Assembly: GCA_022773025.1 (NCBI GenBank)
Contig: JALEZF010000007.1
Location: 45,271 to 109,270, forward strand
From: Clostridium sp.
GTDB taxonomy: Bacteria; Bacillota; Clostridia; Clostridiales; Clostridiaceae
DNA length: 64,000 nucleotides
Direction: 5' to 3'
In this document: in pieces, positions 47,201 to 55,840 of the stretch
Layout of the letters: each line of letters starts with the position of its first letter
How positions within the stretch are numbered: the first letter of the stretch is position 1
Position numbers and translations under genes: made by a program
Notes under the pieces: generated by a model
Databases searched by the model: none
Seen by the model: the letters and a program-made list of their open reading frames with translations, nothing else
What the model was told of the DNA's origin: nothing

Positions 47201-48595
47201 GTTATATTCGGAAAGGGAACGACATTTAAGGCAGGTACCATAGGAACCATAGCTGACAAAACAGCCTTTGGTTATGTGAAAAAGTATTTTGATGAAAAGC
47301 ATGAAGAGGTAAATAAGGCAGAAGTCCTTAGAATTTCAAAGGGATGTACTGGAGTAAAGAGAACTACAGGACAGCACCCAGGTGGAATCATAGTAGTTCC
47401 TAAGGGAAGAGAGATATTTGAATTCTGTCCCGTACAGCACCCAGCTGATGACCCGGAATCAGATATCATAACAACCCATTTTGACTATCACTCCATAGAT
47501 CAGAACCTTCTAAAGCTCGATATACTTGGTCACGACGACCCTACGGTAATAAGGATGCTTCAAGACCTTACAGGAGTTGATCCTCAAAAGATACCACTTG
47601 ATGATAAAGACACAATGTCATTATTTTCATCAACAGAAGCTCTTGGAGTAACACCAGATCAGATAAATTCCAAGGTAGGAACCTTTGGAGTTCCTGAGTT
47701 TGGTACTAAATTCGTTAGAGGAATGCTTGTAGACACTCTTCCAAAAACCTTTGGGGACCTTTTGTGTATATCAGGACTTTCCCACGGTACAGACGTGTGG
47801 CTTGGAAATGCCAAAGACCTTATTGATTCCGGAACAGTTACACTTAGTGAAGCTGTATGTACAAGAGATGATATAATGATTTACCTTATTAAGAAAGGAC
47901 TAGATCCTAATACGTCCTTTAAAATAATGGAGCTTGTCCGTAAAGGTAAGGCTTTAAAAGATCCTGAGAAATGGGCATCCTATGAAAAAGATATGAGAGA
48001 GCATGGTGTACCTGAATGGTATATAGATTCCTGTAGAAAGATAAAATACATGTTCCCTAAAGCCCATGCTGCCGCTTACGTAATGATGGCCTTTAGAATT
48101 GCTTGGTTCAAGGTTCACATACCAAAGGCATATTATACGGCGTATTTCACTATAAGAGCCAAAGCTTTTGATGCTGAATTCATGATTTTCGGAAAAGAAA
48201 AGGTAAAAGAAAAGATGAAGGAAATAAGCGATCAAGGTAATGATGCAGCACCAAAGGATAAGGATATGTACGATGATTTAGAAATAGTTTTAGAGATGTA
48301 TGAGCGAGGAATAAAGTTCCTTCCTATTGATTTGTACAAATCTCATGCTACAAAGTTCCAAATGGAAGAAGAAGGACTAAGACCTCCTATAAACAGTATA
48401 TCTGGTATGGGAAATGTGGCAGCAGAATCTATATATAATGCTGTCCATGAAGACATACCAATAAGCTCTGTAGATAATTTAAAGAAACGTGCAAAAATCG
48501 GAAATGCAGCAGTAGATCTTCTAAGAAAATTTGGCTGCTTAAATGGAATGACAGAAAGCGACCAAGTAAGTTTCTTTGATATTATGCAGGCGTAA
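44252..48595 (+). CDS. polC: DNA polymerase III alpha subunit, PolC type (Gram-positive)
   Basis: 1447 residues. N-terminal domains, an OB fold (about 205-330), PHP segment H337-M-H339 (ELHMHTKMSQMDGMTGAAD), an inserted DEDD 3'-5' exonuclease starting D425-L-E427 (VLDLETTGF), the rest of PHP, a zinc motif (CPKCKYSDF / CPVCGEMM), catalytic EPDIDLNFSGEYQ and the helix-hairpin-helix tail. GTG start at 44252, 7 nt behind AAGGAAG; an ATG two codons later is possible. It lies between smpB and ssrA, which are usually adjacent. Confidence 0.97.
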   Translation: MKMNRVDEIFSDFSGGRSIGSALIENVTLMKKTNSLLIRIISSKYIAIREIEAFNNFIKKKFILSDSKTAIKYTDEVDRKHIENEIKNVILLISDRHPLLKAAVNECDYDINENEISLKFKVVVSHIFKKLNYDRELQEAIKNFCGMSYRINFSDDVSHEELMKIKEDEEKKELMAIQKQIKSQKAAVSSAPKPVSEPEVKDDGKKENTLLIYGRNANIKDQVVRIIDITQDEGNIVLEGELSNIETRELRSGKVLISFDLYDGSGSITCKSFVKGEQFESVESRLKKAKGVKLRGNAGYSKFSGEVEVIANTIVESGGLMKITRKDKAEVKRVELHMHTKMSQMDGMTGAADLIKRAMSWGMKSIAITDHGVVQSFPDAHKLLGRDNPDMKVIYGVEAYLAPDRNKSVVNAKGQSIDTTYCVLDLETTGFSPVTEKITEIGIMKVKDGKVIDSFSTFVNPEKPIPPRVVEVTNITDDMVRNAETIDKVFPKMLEFIEGSVLVAHNAEFDIGFLKHNAKVLGYDFDFSYIDTLPLAQDIFYDYKSFKLGRIAKNLGIKVLVAHRALDDVDTTVKVFNIMLDKLKEKGAKTIDDINQCALCEEASKVEYKKRKTYHAIILAKDYTGLKNLYRLVSYSHLDYFYKRPRILMSMYEKYSEGLILGSACSEGEVYKAVMMGKSDDDLEKIASKYDYLEIQPLGNNDYLVRTEQVDSKETLKDINRKIVRLGEKLNKPVVATGDVHFMDPEDEIYRRILEAGQGFKDADDQAPLYLRTTEEMLEEFSYLGSEKAYEVVVTNTNKIADMCQQISPISPEKCPPHIEGCEQTIKDIAYGKAHELYGDTLPDIVQDRLDRELDSIIKNGFSVMYIIAQKLVWKSNEDGYLVGSRGSVGSSVVAYMTGITEVNALPPHYRCPKCKYSDFKDYGLKNGFDLPDKACPVCGEMMDKDGMDIPFETFLGFNGDKEPDIDLNFSGEYQAKAHKYTEVIFGKGTTFKAGTIGTIADKTAFGYVKKYFDEKHEEVNKAEVLRISKGCTGVKRTTGQHPGGIIVVPKGREIFEFCPVQHPADDPESDIITTHFDYHSIDQNLLKLDILGHDDPTVIRMLQDLTGVDPQKIPLDDKDTMSLFSSTEALGVTPDQINSKVGTFGVPEFGTKFVRGMLVDTLPKTFGDLLCISGLSHGTDVWLGNAKDLIDSGTVTLSEAVCTRDDIMIYLIKKGLDPNTSFKIMELVRKGKALKDPEKWASYEKDMREHGVPEWYIDSCRKIKYMFPKAHAAAYVMMAFRIAWFKVHIPKAYYTAYFTIRAKAFDAEFMIFGKEKVKEKMKEISDQGNDAAPKDKDMYDDLEIVLEMYERGIKFLPIDLYKSHATKFQMEEEGLRPPINSISGMGNVAAESIYNAVHEDIPISSVDNLKKRAKIGNAAVDLLRKFGCLNGMTESDQVSFFDIMQA

Positions 48596-48613
48596 CTAAA
48601 TCTTAAAATATTG

Positions 48614-48652
48614 AAACACATACAGAATGTAATTTTTCTGTATGTGTTTTTT
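48614..48652 (+). terminator. Intrinsic terminator after polC
   Basis: AAACACATACAGAA pairs perfectly with TTCTGTATGTGTTT and runs into a T tract. Confidence 0.92.
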
Positions 48653-48764
48653 ACAAAAACTAAAATTTATGAATAACATCTTCTACACAAGGCATACTAT
48701 AGATAACAAAGGAAACAAATAGAGTTATAATATAAACTTTTCAAAGTGTAGTTACAGTTACCTA

Positions 48765-48793
48765 TTGATTAAAGTGGCTGATTAATGTATTAT
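48765..48793 (+). promoter_or_regulatory. Probable ssrA promoter
   Basis: TTGATT (48765-48770), 17 nt, TATTAT (48788-48793), about 110 nt before mature tmRNA. The rest of the 48653-48904 gap shows nothing else recognisable. Confidence 0.5.
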
Positions 48794-48904
48794 AATAAGT
48801 GTCAGTAAGAAGTAATCCTTACTGAGAGTCTTAAAAATTGAATATGTGGAGCAAAACAAACAAAGTTTCAGAGACTTTTACCTCTGCGTTAAATCCCATA
48901 ACAT

Positions 48905-49260
48905 GGGGGCGCAATGGTTTCGACGGGGGTACGGAGTTCTAAGGAAGCGAGTGGAGGGAAGTATGGGCCCGCCTTAAAAAACGATGCACTAAATGTAAAC
49001 GCAGAAGATAATTTTGCATTAGCAGCTTAATATAGCTGTTCGTTCTACCTTTGAGTCCCACGGCTTAGGATAGGGCGTCGATTAGTGGGGAACCGAGCGT
49101 AGGAAAGCTTTGACCTATGAACGGAATTCATGAAGCTACTAAAGTGAAAAGCCTGCCAATGGGCGTTTCATAGAGGGAATGTTAAATCATCTGGCTGCAC
49201 TCGGAGATGCTTTAGGAGTTTGGCTTTCGGACAGGGGTTCGATTCCCCTCGCCTCCACCA
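48905..49260 (+). ncRNA. ssrA: tmRNA (transfer-messenger RNA)
   Basis: Mature RNA of about 356 nt. The 5' end GGGGGCGCAATGGTTTCGAC pairs (7 bp, one G-U) with CGCCTCC before the terminal ACCA, which is genomically encoded. The TpsiC-like GGGGTTCGATTCCCC is at 49233-49248. The tag reading frame reads GCA GAA GAT AAT TTT GCA TTA GCA GCT TAA (49001-49030), giving (A)EDNFALAA. It rescues stalled ribosomes with SmpB. The 3' end is a classical integration site; accessory DNA begins immediately after it. Confidence 0.97.
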
Positions 49261-49284
49261 TAGATATTAGTCGGGTATGAAAGG

Positions 49285-49335
49285 CACTCAAATCCCTTGA
49301 TTTCATTAGGAAATCGGGATTTGGGTGTCTTTTAG
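49285..49335 (+). terminator. Terminator behind ssrA
   Basis: CACTCAAATCCC..GATTTC pairs with GAAATC.GGATTTGGGTG, followed by TCTTTTAGTTTT. Confidence 0.75.
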
Positions 49336-49526
49336 TTTTCAGCAAATTTGGATCCAGTAGCGGTATGAGTAGCGGTATGGAAAGCAAAAAAGTTCTTGAT
49401 AAAATTAAAAAAAAGCGTATAACATATCTTATATCAAGTGTGAAATTGCTTGGAATAAGATAGAGTAAGAGATTAGTGGTAAAGTACACGTTTTAAGATC
49501 TGCTTAACTGAATATAGTAAAAATAT

Positions 49527-49558
49527 AAAAAGCAGCCTATTATATAGGTTGCTTTTTT
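49527..49558 (+). terminator. Terminator upstream of hsdR
   Basis: AAAAGCAGCCTAT-TAT-ATAGGTTGCTTTTTT. Strong, with a T tract; it may shield the island from chromosomal read-through. Confidence 0.8.
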
Positions 49559-49692
49559 GTACCTAAAATTTCATTTATCTGAAGATATAAGAAAACTATC
49601 ATTCAATATATGGGTTATCAAAAAAATACAAACGAAATTATGTTATAATATTATAAGTATTAAGAAAATTTAGAATAGGGGGGTGGATGTAA

Positions 49693-52600
49693 ATGGCGGT
49701 CTTTAATGAGGATACCAGAGTTAAAATACCTGCTACTATACAGTATTTAAAGATAGGATATAAATATCAGTCCCTTAGGAATGCTGATGTGGATTTTCAT
49801 ACCAAGATATTTATGAATAGATTCAAGCCGGCACTTGAGAAGATAAACAGAAGGAAGTTTTCTTATGATGAGATTAAGGAAATCCTTATGGATATAGATA
49901 ATGTCATCAAGAATCATGACTTAGGGAAAGAATTTTATAAATGGATTATCAATCCTTTAGATAGGGTAAAGCTTATTGATTTTGAAAACGTTGATAATAA
50001 TGATTTTGCTGTGGTTGATGAGCTACCTTTCAATATCGTAGAGGGAACAGAGGAAGGATCATTCAGGCCTGATATAAATATACTTATAAATGGTATGCCT
50101 CTTGCCTTTCTTGAGGTTAAGAAGCCAAATAATGAGGGTGGTATTCAGCAGGAGTTTGACAGGATGATAAAGAAGCGACTGAAAAATAGGGATTATGCGA
50201 AGTATTTTAATTTGATACAGATGGTGTGCTTCTCTAACAATATGGAGTATGAGGAAGATGATGACTCTGAGGATGTGAAGGCTGGATCATTCTATACTAC
50301 ACCTAATGGAAATAGTACAAGCTTCTCATTCTTTAGGGAAGATGATGAGAGATATATTGCGGATTATCCGTACAAAGATATAAGTGAGAATAAGATAAAG
50401 GAAGTTATGAGAGACTGCGGATATAAGAGTTCAGAAGCAGATACTCCAGAGTTTAAGGAGAATCTGAGAAATGATTCACCATGCAATAGTTTCGTTACAT
50501 CTGTATTCGATAAGGAGAGATTTTTATATTTTTTACAGTATGGAATCATGTTTGTTGAGGAAAAAGTGCCTCAGAAACATATAATGCGTTACCCTCAGTT
50601 CTTTGCTACTAGAAAGATAATTGAAAGGCTGGAGTCAGGGGGAAAGGGCGGCATTATATGGCACACTCAGGGCTCAGGTAAGACAGGTCTTGCAGCTTTT
50701 GCTAACAGGGTAGTGAGAGACTACTATGGAGAGAAAAATATAAATACTAGGTTCTTCTTCGTGGTAGATAGGATAGAGCTTTTAAATCAGGCAAGTACTG
50801 AGTTTAAAAACAGGGGACTTAATGTGGTCAACTGCAGCAGCAGAGCAGACTTTACAAAAGAGCTTAATAAGAGTCTTTCAACCAATATTGACAGTAAATC
50901 AATAGGGGAAGTCTGCGTTGTTAATATACAAAAGTTTGAGGAAACCATACCAGAAGCTAAGAATGATTATGATGCTAACGTTCAGAGAGTATTCTTTATA
51001 GATGAGGCACATAGGAGCTATAAGATGACAGGAGAGTTCTTCAAGAACCTTATGACCTGTGATACAAACGCTGTTTATATAGCTCTTACAGGAACACCTC
51101 TGCTGACAAAGAAAGAGCGTTCAAACCTTAAGTTTGGTGATTATATTCATAAATATTTTTACGATAAGTCCATTGCAGACGGATATACCTTAAAGATTAA
51201 AAAAGAAAATATAGATACTGTGGCAAAGAAGGAGATATTGAATAATCTCCAGATAGAGGATACAAAGCTTGATGAAAAAGAAGTTTACGAATCTCCTGAG
51301 TACATAAATGACCTTGGACAGTTTGTAGAAAAGGATTTCAATAATTTTAGGCTTCAAAATGGAGATAAGACCATCGGAGGCATGGTGGTATGTAGAAGTA
51401 ATCCTCAGGCAAAGATGATGCAGGAATGGTTCAATAATAATTCCAAGCTTAGTACAGGACTTGTCATCTCAGATGAGAACAATGCTGCACAGTCACAAAT
51501 CAATAAGAGCAATCAGCTTAATTTCAGGGAGACTAATGCTCCTGATATTCTTATAGTTAATATGATGCTTACCACGGGCTATGATGTTAAAAGGCTTAAG
51601 AAGATGTATCTCTTAAGGGGACCTCATGCACAGTCTCTTCTTCAGACCATATCAAGGGTAAACAGGCCTTATAAATCACCTACAGGTAAGATTTATAAAT
51701 ATGGATATATAGTTGATTTTGTTGATATAACCCATGAATATGATAAGACTGTTGAAGCGTATATAAAGGAGCTTGAGGAAGACCTTAATGAAAATGGGGA
51801 AAATGAAGGCTCATTGAAGGGGCTTGTAATAAATAAGGATGATATAAATAAGAAATATCATGAGTATCAGGATAACCTCGATGAGATCATAAGCACTGAT
51901 AATCTTGAAAAATTCTCTAAGCAAATCGCAAATTTTAATAAGGATGCACTTTTTAAGATTAAGCGTCTTTTAAACGGTATAAAGGAGTGTTATACGGAGT
52001 TTATACTTTCAAGTGCGTCAGATTACGCAAAGCAGATTGACTCTGATAAGGTGAAGAAGCTTACACGCACAGTTCAGGAGAGGATAGACTTTATAAATTT
52101 GAAGACAAATACAGTAAGCATGATGGACGTTATCTCTAATGAAGATATTGTTCATATACTCTATGAATTTATAAAGACTAAGATAAGCATACTCAATCTA
52201 GGTGAGCTTTCTGAAGATGATGAGAGGGTAAGACGTTTCACTGATATAGTCAAAGAAGTTCAAAATGAGGTAAAGAAGAACAAGAATAAAGAGGACGTTA
52301 AGATTGTAATGCTGGACGAACTTTTGCAGAAGATATTTAACAAGCTTGAAATAGCAGATTTAGACCAGCTTGATGATATTTCAGATGAACTTTTACAGGC
52401 ACTATGCAACGCAAGAGATATAAACTACGAAAATGACAGGCTTTCCAGAAACTATGGAGGTAATTTCGGATTTGTTAAGACTTATCAGGATGCAGTTGAG
52501 CTTTATCAGGATGCTGACAAAAAATCAATAGAGAGACTTCTTCTTGCAGCATATGAGGATGTTAAGGATAACCTTGATAATGATGTGCTTTTGATTCAGG

Positions 52601-52737
52601 GAAGGGATAACTTTATAGCTTCTATAAAGCATGATATTACAAAGATACTTCTAAAGGAGAAGATTTATTCATCCATAAAGAAGTTCTATGACAAGATATT
52701 AAGTGAGCTTTACACTAATATTCAGTTATTTAAATAG
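49693..52737 (+). CDS. hsdR: Type I restriction enzyme, R subunit (HsdR)
   Basis: 1014 residues. N-terminal PD-(D/E)xK nuclease with D127 (RPDINI) and E141-V-K143 (FLEVKKPN), then an SF2 translocase with Walker A IWHTQGSGKT (K330), DEAH 437-440 (FFIDEAHRSYK), ALTGTPL, and motif VI LLQTISRVNRPYKS, and a helical C-terminus. Cleaves and translocates unmethylated DNA with HsdM and HsdS. ATG behind GGGGGGTGG. 14 nt before hsdM. Confidence 0.96.
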   Translation: MAVFNEDTRVKIPATIQYLKIGYKYQSLRNADVDFHTKIFMNRFKPALEKINRRKFSYDEIKEILMDIDNVIKNHDLGKEFYKWIINPLDRVKLIDFENVDNNDFAVVDELPFNIVEGTEEGSFRPDINILINGMPLAFLEVKKPNNEGGIQQEFDRMIKKRLKNRDYAKYFNLIQMVCFSNNMEYEEDDDSEDVKAGSFYTTPNGNSTSFSFFREDDERYIADYPYKDISENKIKEVMRDCGYKSSEADTPEFKENLRNDSPCNSFVTSVFDKERFLYFLQYGIMFVEEKVPQKHIMRYPQFFATRKIIERLESGGKGGIIWHTQGSGKTGLAAFANRVVRDYYGEKNINTRFFFVVDRIELLNQASTEFKNRGLNVVNCSSRADFTKELNKSLSTNIDSKSIGEVCVVNIQKFEETIPEAKNDYDANVQRVFFIDEAHRSYKMTGEFFKNLMTCDTNAVYIALTGTPLLTKKERSNLKFGDYIHKYFYDKSIADGYTLKIKKENIDTVAKKEILNNLQIEDTKLDEKEVYESPEYINDLGQFVEKDFNNFRLQNGDKTIGGMVVCRSNPQAKMMQEWFNNNSKLSTGLVISDENNAAQSQINKSNQLNFRETNAPDILIVNMMLTTGYDVKRLKKMYLLRGPHAQSLLQTISRVNRPYKSPTGKIYKYGYIVDFVDITHEYDKTVEAYIKELEEDLNENGENEGSLKGLVINKDDINKKYHEYQDNLDEIISTDNLEKFSKQIANFNKDALFKIKRLLNGIKECYTEFILSSASDYAKQIDSDKVKKLTRTVQERIDFINLKTNTVSMMDVISNEDIVHILYEFIKTKISILNLGELSEDDERVRRFTDIVKEVQNEVKKNKNKEDVKIVMLDELLQKIFNKLEIADLDQLDDISDELLQALCNARDINYENDRLSRNYGGNFGFVKTYQDAVELYQDADKKSIERLLLAAYEDVKDNLDNDVLLIQGRDNFIASIKHDITKILLKEKIYSSIKKFYDKILSELYTNIQLFK

Positions 52738-52751
52738 GGGGAGATTTTACA

Positions 52752-54413
52752 ATGACAGAGATATTTGATTTAGAAAATAAGATTAAACAGATAATAGATG
52801 AGCTGAAGGGGCTCTGCCAGACAAACGGACTTTCAAACCAGGCATCTGAGGAAGTGGTTATAACCGCAGTATTCCTATACAAATTTCTTAATGATAAGTT
52901 TATGTACAACTTAAAGGAGTTTGCAAAAGAGATAGACATGGAATATACAGAAGTATTGAAAAATGAAAATGATGAGCTTGATGCTTTTTATGATTCATAC
53001 CCACAGGATGTAGCGTTTACTTATGATGAGACAATTGAATATCTTATAAATAAGGTATCATACAATGAGTTTTACAAGCTCTTTGATAATGCACTTGAGA
53101 AGATATCAAATGATACGAAGAATGAAGTCTTCAGCATAGATACAGCAGATGGAGGAAGAAAGCCACTATTTACAAGGATTACAGAAAATGTTGAGGTATC
53201 TAAGAGGAATAATTTTGCAAAGAATATCTTTGGAATCATAAGTCAGGAGAGGTTTGACTTTGGCAGTGCCTTTAAGAAAAATTTTGACTTCTACAGCACT
53301 ATATTTGAGTATCTTATCAAGGATTACAATGTGGCAAGCGGAGTATATGCTGAGTATTTTACACCTCAGGCCATTTCAAAGATTATATCAAAGATACTTG
53401 TAAATATGACTCCTGTGGAGGATAAGATATATGAGATTTATGACCCGTCAGCAGGTTCAGGCTCCCTTGTGCTTCACCTTGCAAATGAGCTTGGAAAGGG
53501 CTCTTTTGGAGAGAAGGCACATGTTTATACTCAGGATATATCAGGTAAATCATCTAGATTTTTAAGAATTAATATGCTTCTTAACGGGCTTACGAGCAGT
53601 CTAGATAATATTATTGAAGGGGATACCCTTGATACTCCAGCACATTATATTATCCCTCATGATCCAAGCTCAGGAGTTAAGAAGTTTGATTATATAACAT
53701 CTAATCCTCCTTTCAAGATGGATTTTTCATCTACGAGGAATTCCATAGAACAGAAATGGGAGAAGACAGACAGATTCTTTGCAGGAGTGCCTAAAATTCC
53801 AAATAAGAAGAAAGAGTCAATGGCTATATATCTATGCTTTATACAGCATATCCTATGGTCATTAAAGGATGATGGAAAGGCTGCTATAGTAGTGCCTACA
53901 GGCTTTATAACAGCTCAATCTGGAATAGAAAAGAGTATAAGAAAACAGATAGTGGACAACCACTGGCTTAAAGGTGTAGTATCTATGCCTTCAAATATAT
54001 TTGCAAATACAGGCACAAATGTATCAGTTCTCTTTATAGATAAATCCAATAAGGAAGGAAAGGTAATGCTCCTTGATGCATCAAAGCTTGGCACTAAGGT
54101 TAAGGATGGCAAGAATCAAAAGACAGTGCTTAATGATGATGAAGTGAAGAAGATAGAGGATACATTTATAAATGCAGAAGCAGTGGAAGATTTCAGCGTT
54201 CAGGTTACATATGATGAGATCACAGAAAAGAACTACTCCCTGTCAGCAGGTCAGTACTTTGAGGTAAAGATAGAGTATGTGGACCTAACCCCAGAAGAGT
54301 TTAATGAAAAGATGAACAGCTATAAGGAAAATTTAAATAAGTATTTCAATGAAGGAAGATCTCTTGAAGAAGAAATAAAAAGGAGATTGGAGGAGTTGGA
54401 ATATGAAAGTTAA
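52752..54413 (+). CDS. hsdM: Type I restriction-modification methyltransferase, M subunit (HsdM)
   Basis: 553 residues. N-terminal helical domain, then the N6-adenine methylase core with SAM motif YDPSAGSGSLV (D231) and the catalytic NPPF at 318-321, as in gamma-class enzymes. Methylates adenine at the site defined by HsdS. GGGGGAGATTTTACA precedes the ATG. It overlaps hsdS by 11 nt, ensuring coupled translation. Confidence 0.96.
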   Translation: MTEIFDLENKIKQIIDELKGLCQTNGLSNQASEEVVITAVFLYKFLNDKFMYNLKEFAKEIDMEYTEVLKNENDELDAFYDSYPQDVAFTYDETIEYLINKVSYNEFYKLFDNALEKISNDTKNEVFSIDTADGGRKPLFTRITENVEVSKRNNFAKNIFGIISQERFDFGSAFKKNFDFYSTIFEYLIKDYNVASGVYAEYFTPQAISKIISKILVNMTPVEDKIYEIYDPSAGSGSLVLHLANELGKGSFGEKAHVYTQDISGKSSRFLRINMLLNGLTSSLDNIIEGDTLDTPAHYIIPHDPSSGVKKFDYITSNPPFKMDFSSTRNSIEQKWEKTDRFFAGVPKIPNKKKESMAIYLCFIQHILWSLKDDGKAAIVVPTGFITAQSGIEKSIRKQIVDNHWLKGVVSMPSNIFANTGTNVSVLFIDKSNKEGKVMLLDASKLGTKVKDGKNQKTVLNDDEVKKIEDTFINAEAVEDFSVQVTYDEITEKNYSLSAGQYFEVKIEYVDLTPEEFNEKMNSYKENLNKYFNEGRSLEEEIKRRLEELEYES

Positions 54414-55680
54414 AGTATCAGATATAGCAATAATTAATAGATGTAGTATTGGAGATAAGTGTAAAATTGAAAAAATTAAATATTTAGATACTGGAAGTAT
54501 TATTGAGGGAAATATAATTGAGTATAAAGATTTACAAGTAGGAAGAGATATAATTCCAAGTAGGGCAAAAAGATTAGTAAAAGATAATACAATACTATAC
54601 TCAGCTGTTAGGCCTAGACTTTGCCACTATGGGATATTAGACAAACCAGCTGAAAATACAGTAGTATCTACAGGGTTTATTACTATTGATGCTATAAAAG
54701 AGAAGGTTGACCCTTATTATCTATATTGTAAATTAATTAAAAGGGAAATGACAGAGTATTTAGCTTCAATTGCAGATACAGCAGTATCTTCATATCCGTC
54801 CATAAATCCTAGTGATTTAGGAAATTTAGAGATAGATATAATTGATGATATTCATAAACAAGAAGAAATATCTATATTATTTAAGAATGTTGAGAATAAG
54901 ATTAAGAATAATAATAAAATTAATTTTGAATTAGAATCAATGGCAAAGACTATTTATGATTATTGGTTTTTGCAGTTTGAGTTTCCTAATGAAGAAGGTA
55001 AGCCTTATAAGTCATCAGGAGGAAAGATGGTTTGGAATAAGGAATTAGGAAGAGAAATTCCGGAAGGATGGGAAGTAAAGAATATTTTCGAATGTATGGA
55101 TGTCATTTATGGAGTACCATTGTCAACAGAGTTGTTTAATAAAGCTGAAGGAATACCTATAATTAGGATCAGAGATATTTTAAATAATACAGTATCTGCA
55201 AAAACAGTAGAGGATGTAGATGAGAAATACCTTTCTAAGAAAAAAGATTTATTAATTGGAATGGATGGTAATTTTCATATGAATTTTTGGAGTAATGATG
55301 GGGACTGTATAAATCAACGAATAGTCCGTATTAGGGATGCAAATAAAAAAGTATCATCATTACAAGCTTATTATGAAATAGCACCATATATTAAAGCAAG
55401 GGAAGGAAATGTTGCAAGATCTACAGTAGGGCATTTGAGTGATAGAGATATGAAACAATTAAAGATATTAGTGCCTGATAGAATGTATATATACAAATAC
55501 TTTAATAGTATACTTGAAGAAATGTGTATAAATAAATCAGAAAACCGATACTTAGCATCTCTTCGAGATTTTCTTCTACCTCTTCTTATGAATGGACAAG
55601 TTGGATTTAAAGAGAATGTAGGAGAGAAAGAGATGGAAGCAGGTAAGGAAGAAGTTGCTGCTTCGGTACATGGGAAATAG
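54403..55680 (+). CDS. hsdS: Type I restriction-modification specificity subunit (HsdS)
   Basis: 425 residues with the two-TRD layout: TRD1 (about 1-160), central conserved helices (HKQEEISILFKNVENKI, ELESMAKTIYDYWFLQFEF), TRD2 starting IPEGWEVKNIFE (about 220-370) and a C-terminal conserved helix with LASLRDFLLPLLMNGQV. It sets the bipartite DNA recognition sequence, which cannot be predicted by eye. The gene is much more AT-rich than hsdR and hsdM just upstream, as expected if specificity genes are exchanged. Confidence 0.94.
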   Translation: MKVKVSDIAIINRCSIGDKCKIEKIKYLDTGSIIEGNIIEYKDLQVGRDIIPSRAKRLVKDNTILYSAVRPRLCHYGILDKPAENTVVSTGFITIDAIKEKVDPYYLYCKLIKREMTEYLASIADTAVSSYPSINPSDLGNLEIDIIDDIHKQEEISILFKNVENKIKNNNKINFELESMAKTIYDYWFLQFEFPNEEGKPYKSSGGKMVWNKELGREIPEGWEVKNIFECMDVIYGVPLSTELFNKAEGIPIIRIRDILNNTVSAKTVEDVDEKYLSKKKDLLIGMDGNFHMNFWSNDGDCINQRIVRIRDANKKVSSLQAYYEIAPYIKAREGNVARSTVGHLSDRDMKQLKILVPDRMYIYKYFNSILEEMCINKSENRYLASLRDFLLPLLMNGQVGFKENVGEKEMEAGKEEVAASVHGK

Positions 55681-55705
55681 GAACTTTAGATTAGGAGGAA
55701 GTATT

Positions 55706-55834
55706 TTGAAGCAGAATAATACAGAAGAATTTTCAATGAAATTTTACGGTATGCTTGAAGAGTTATTGCAACAAATTAAATGTGTAGGGGATTATAATTA
55801 TAAGATCTTAAATGCTTTAATGGAAGGTGAATAA
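55706..55834 (+). CDS. Small ORF of 42 codons between hsdS and the helicase gene
   Basis: TTG start at 55706 behind an excellent SD (AGGAGGAA, 55693-55700), ending TAA 55832-55834. The peptide runs MKQNNTEEFS..., is predicted largely helical (MLEELLQQIKCV) and ends NALMEGE. Its end provides the SD GGAAGGTGA for the following helicase gene, 6 nt away. No homologue is recognised. The SD, spacing and operon position argue that it is translated. Confidence 0.55.
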   Translation: MKQNNTEEFSMKFYGMLEELLQQIKCVGDYNYKILNALMEGE

Positions 55835-55840
55835 AATACA

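Larger units (their letters stand above)
49261..49692 (+). other. Gene-free junction between tmRNA and the restriction island
   Basis: 432 nt without a convincing gene. It holds a hairpin terminator (49285-49335), a perfect tandem 12-mer AGTAGCGGTATG (49356-49379), a second terminator (49527-49558) and a TATAAT (49644-49649) about 45 nt before hsdR. There is no integrase and I found no second copy of the tmRNA 3' end in the window. Confidence 0.6.

Noticed and set aside
49187-49489. A 100-codon minus-strand ORF containing VEARGIEPLSE
   Set aside because: It is the antisense of the tmRNA 3' end, a well-known spurious translation.
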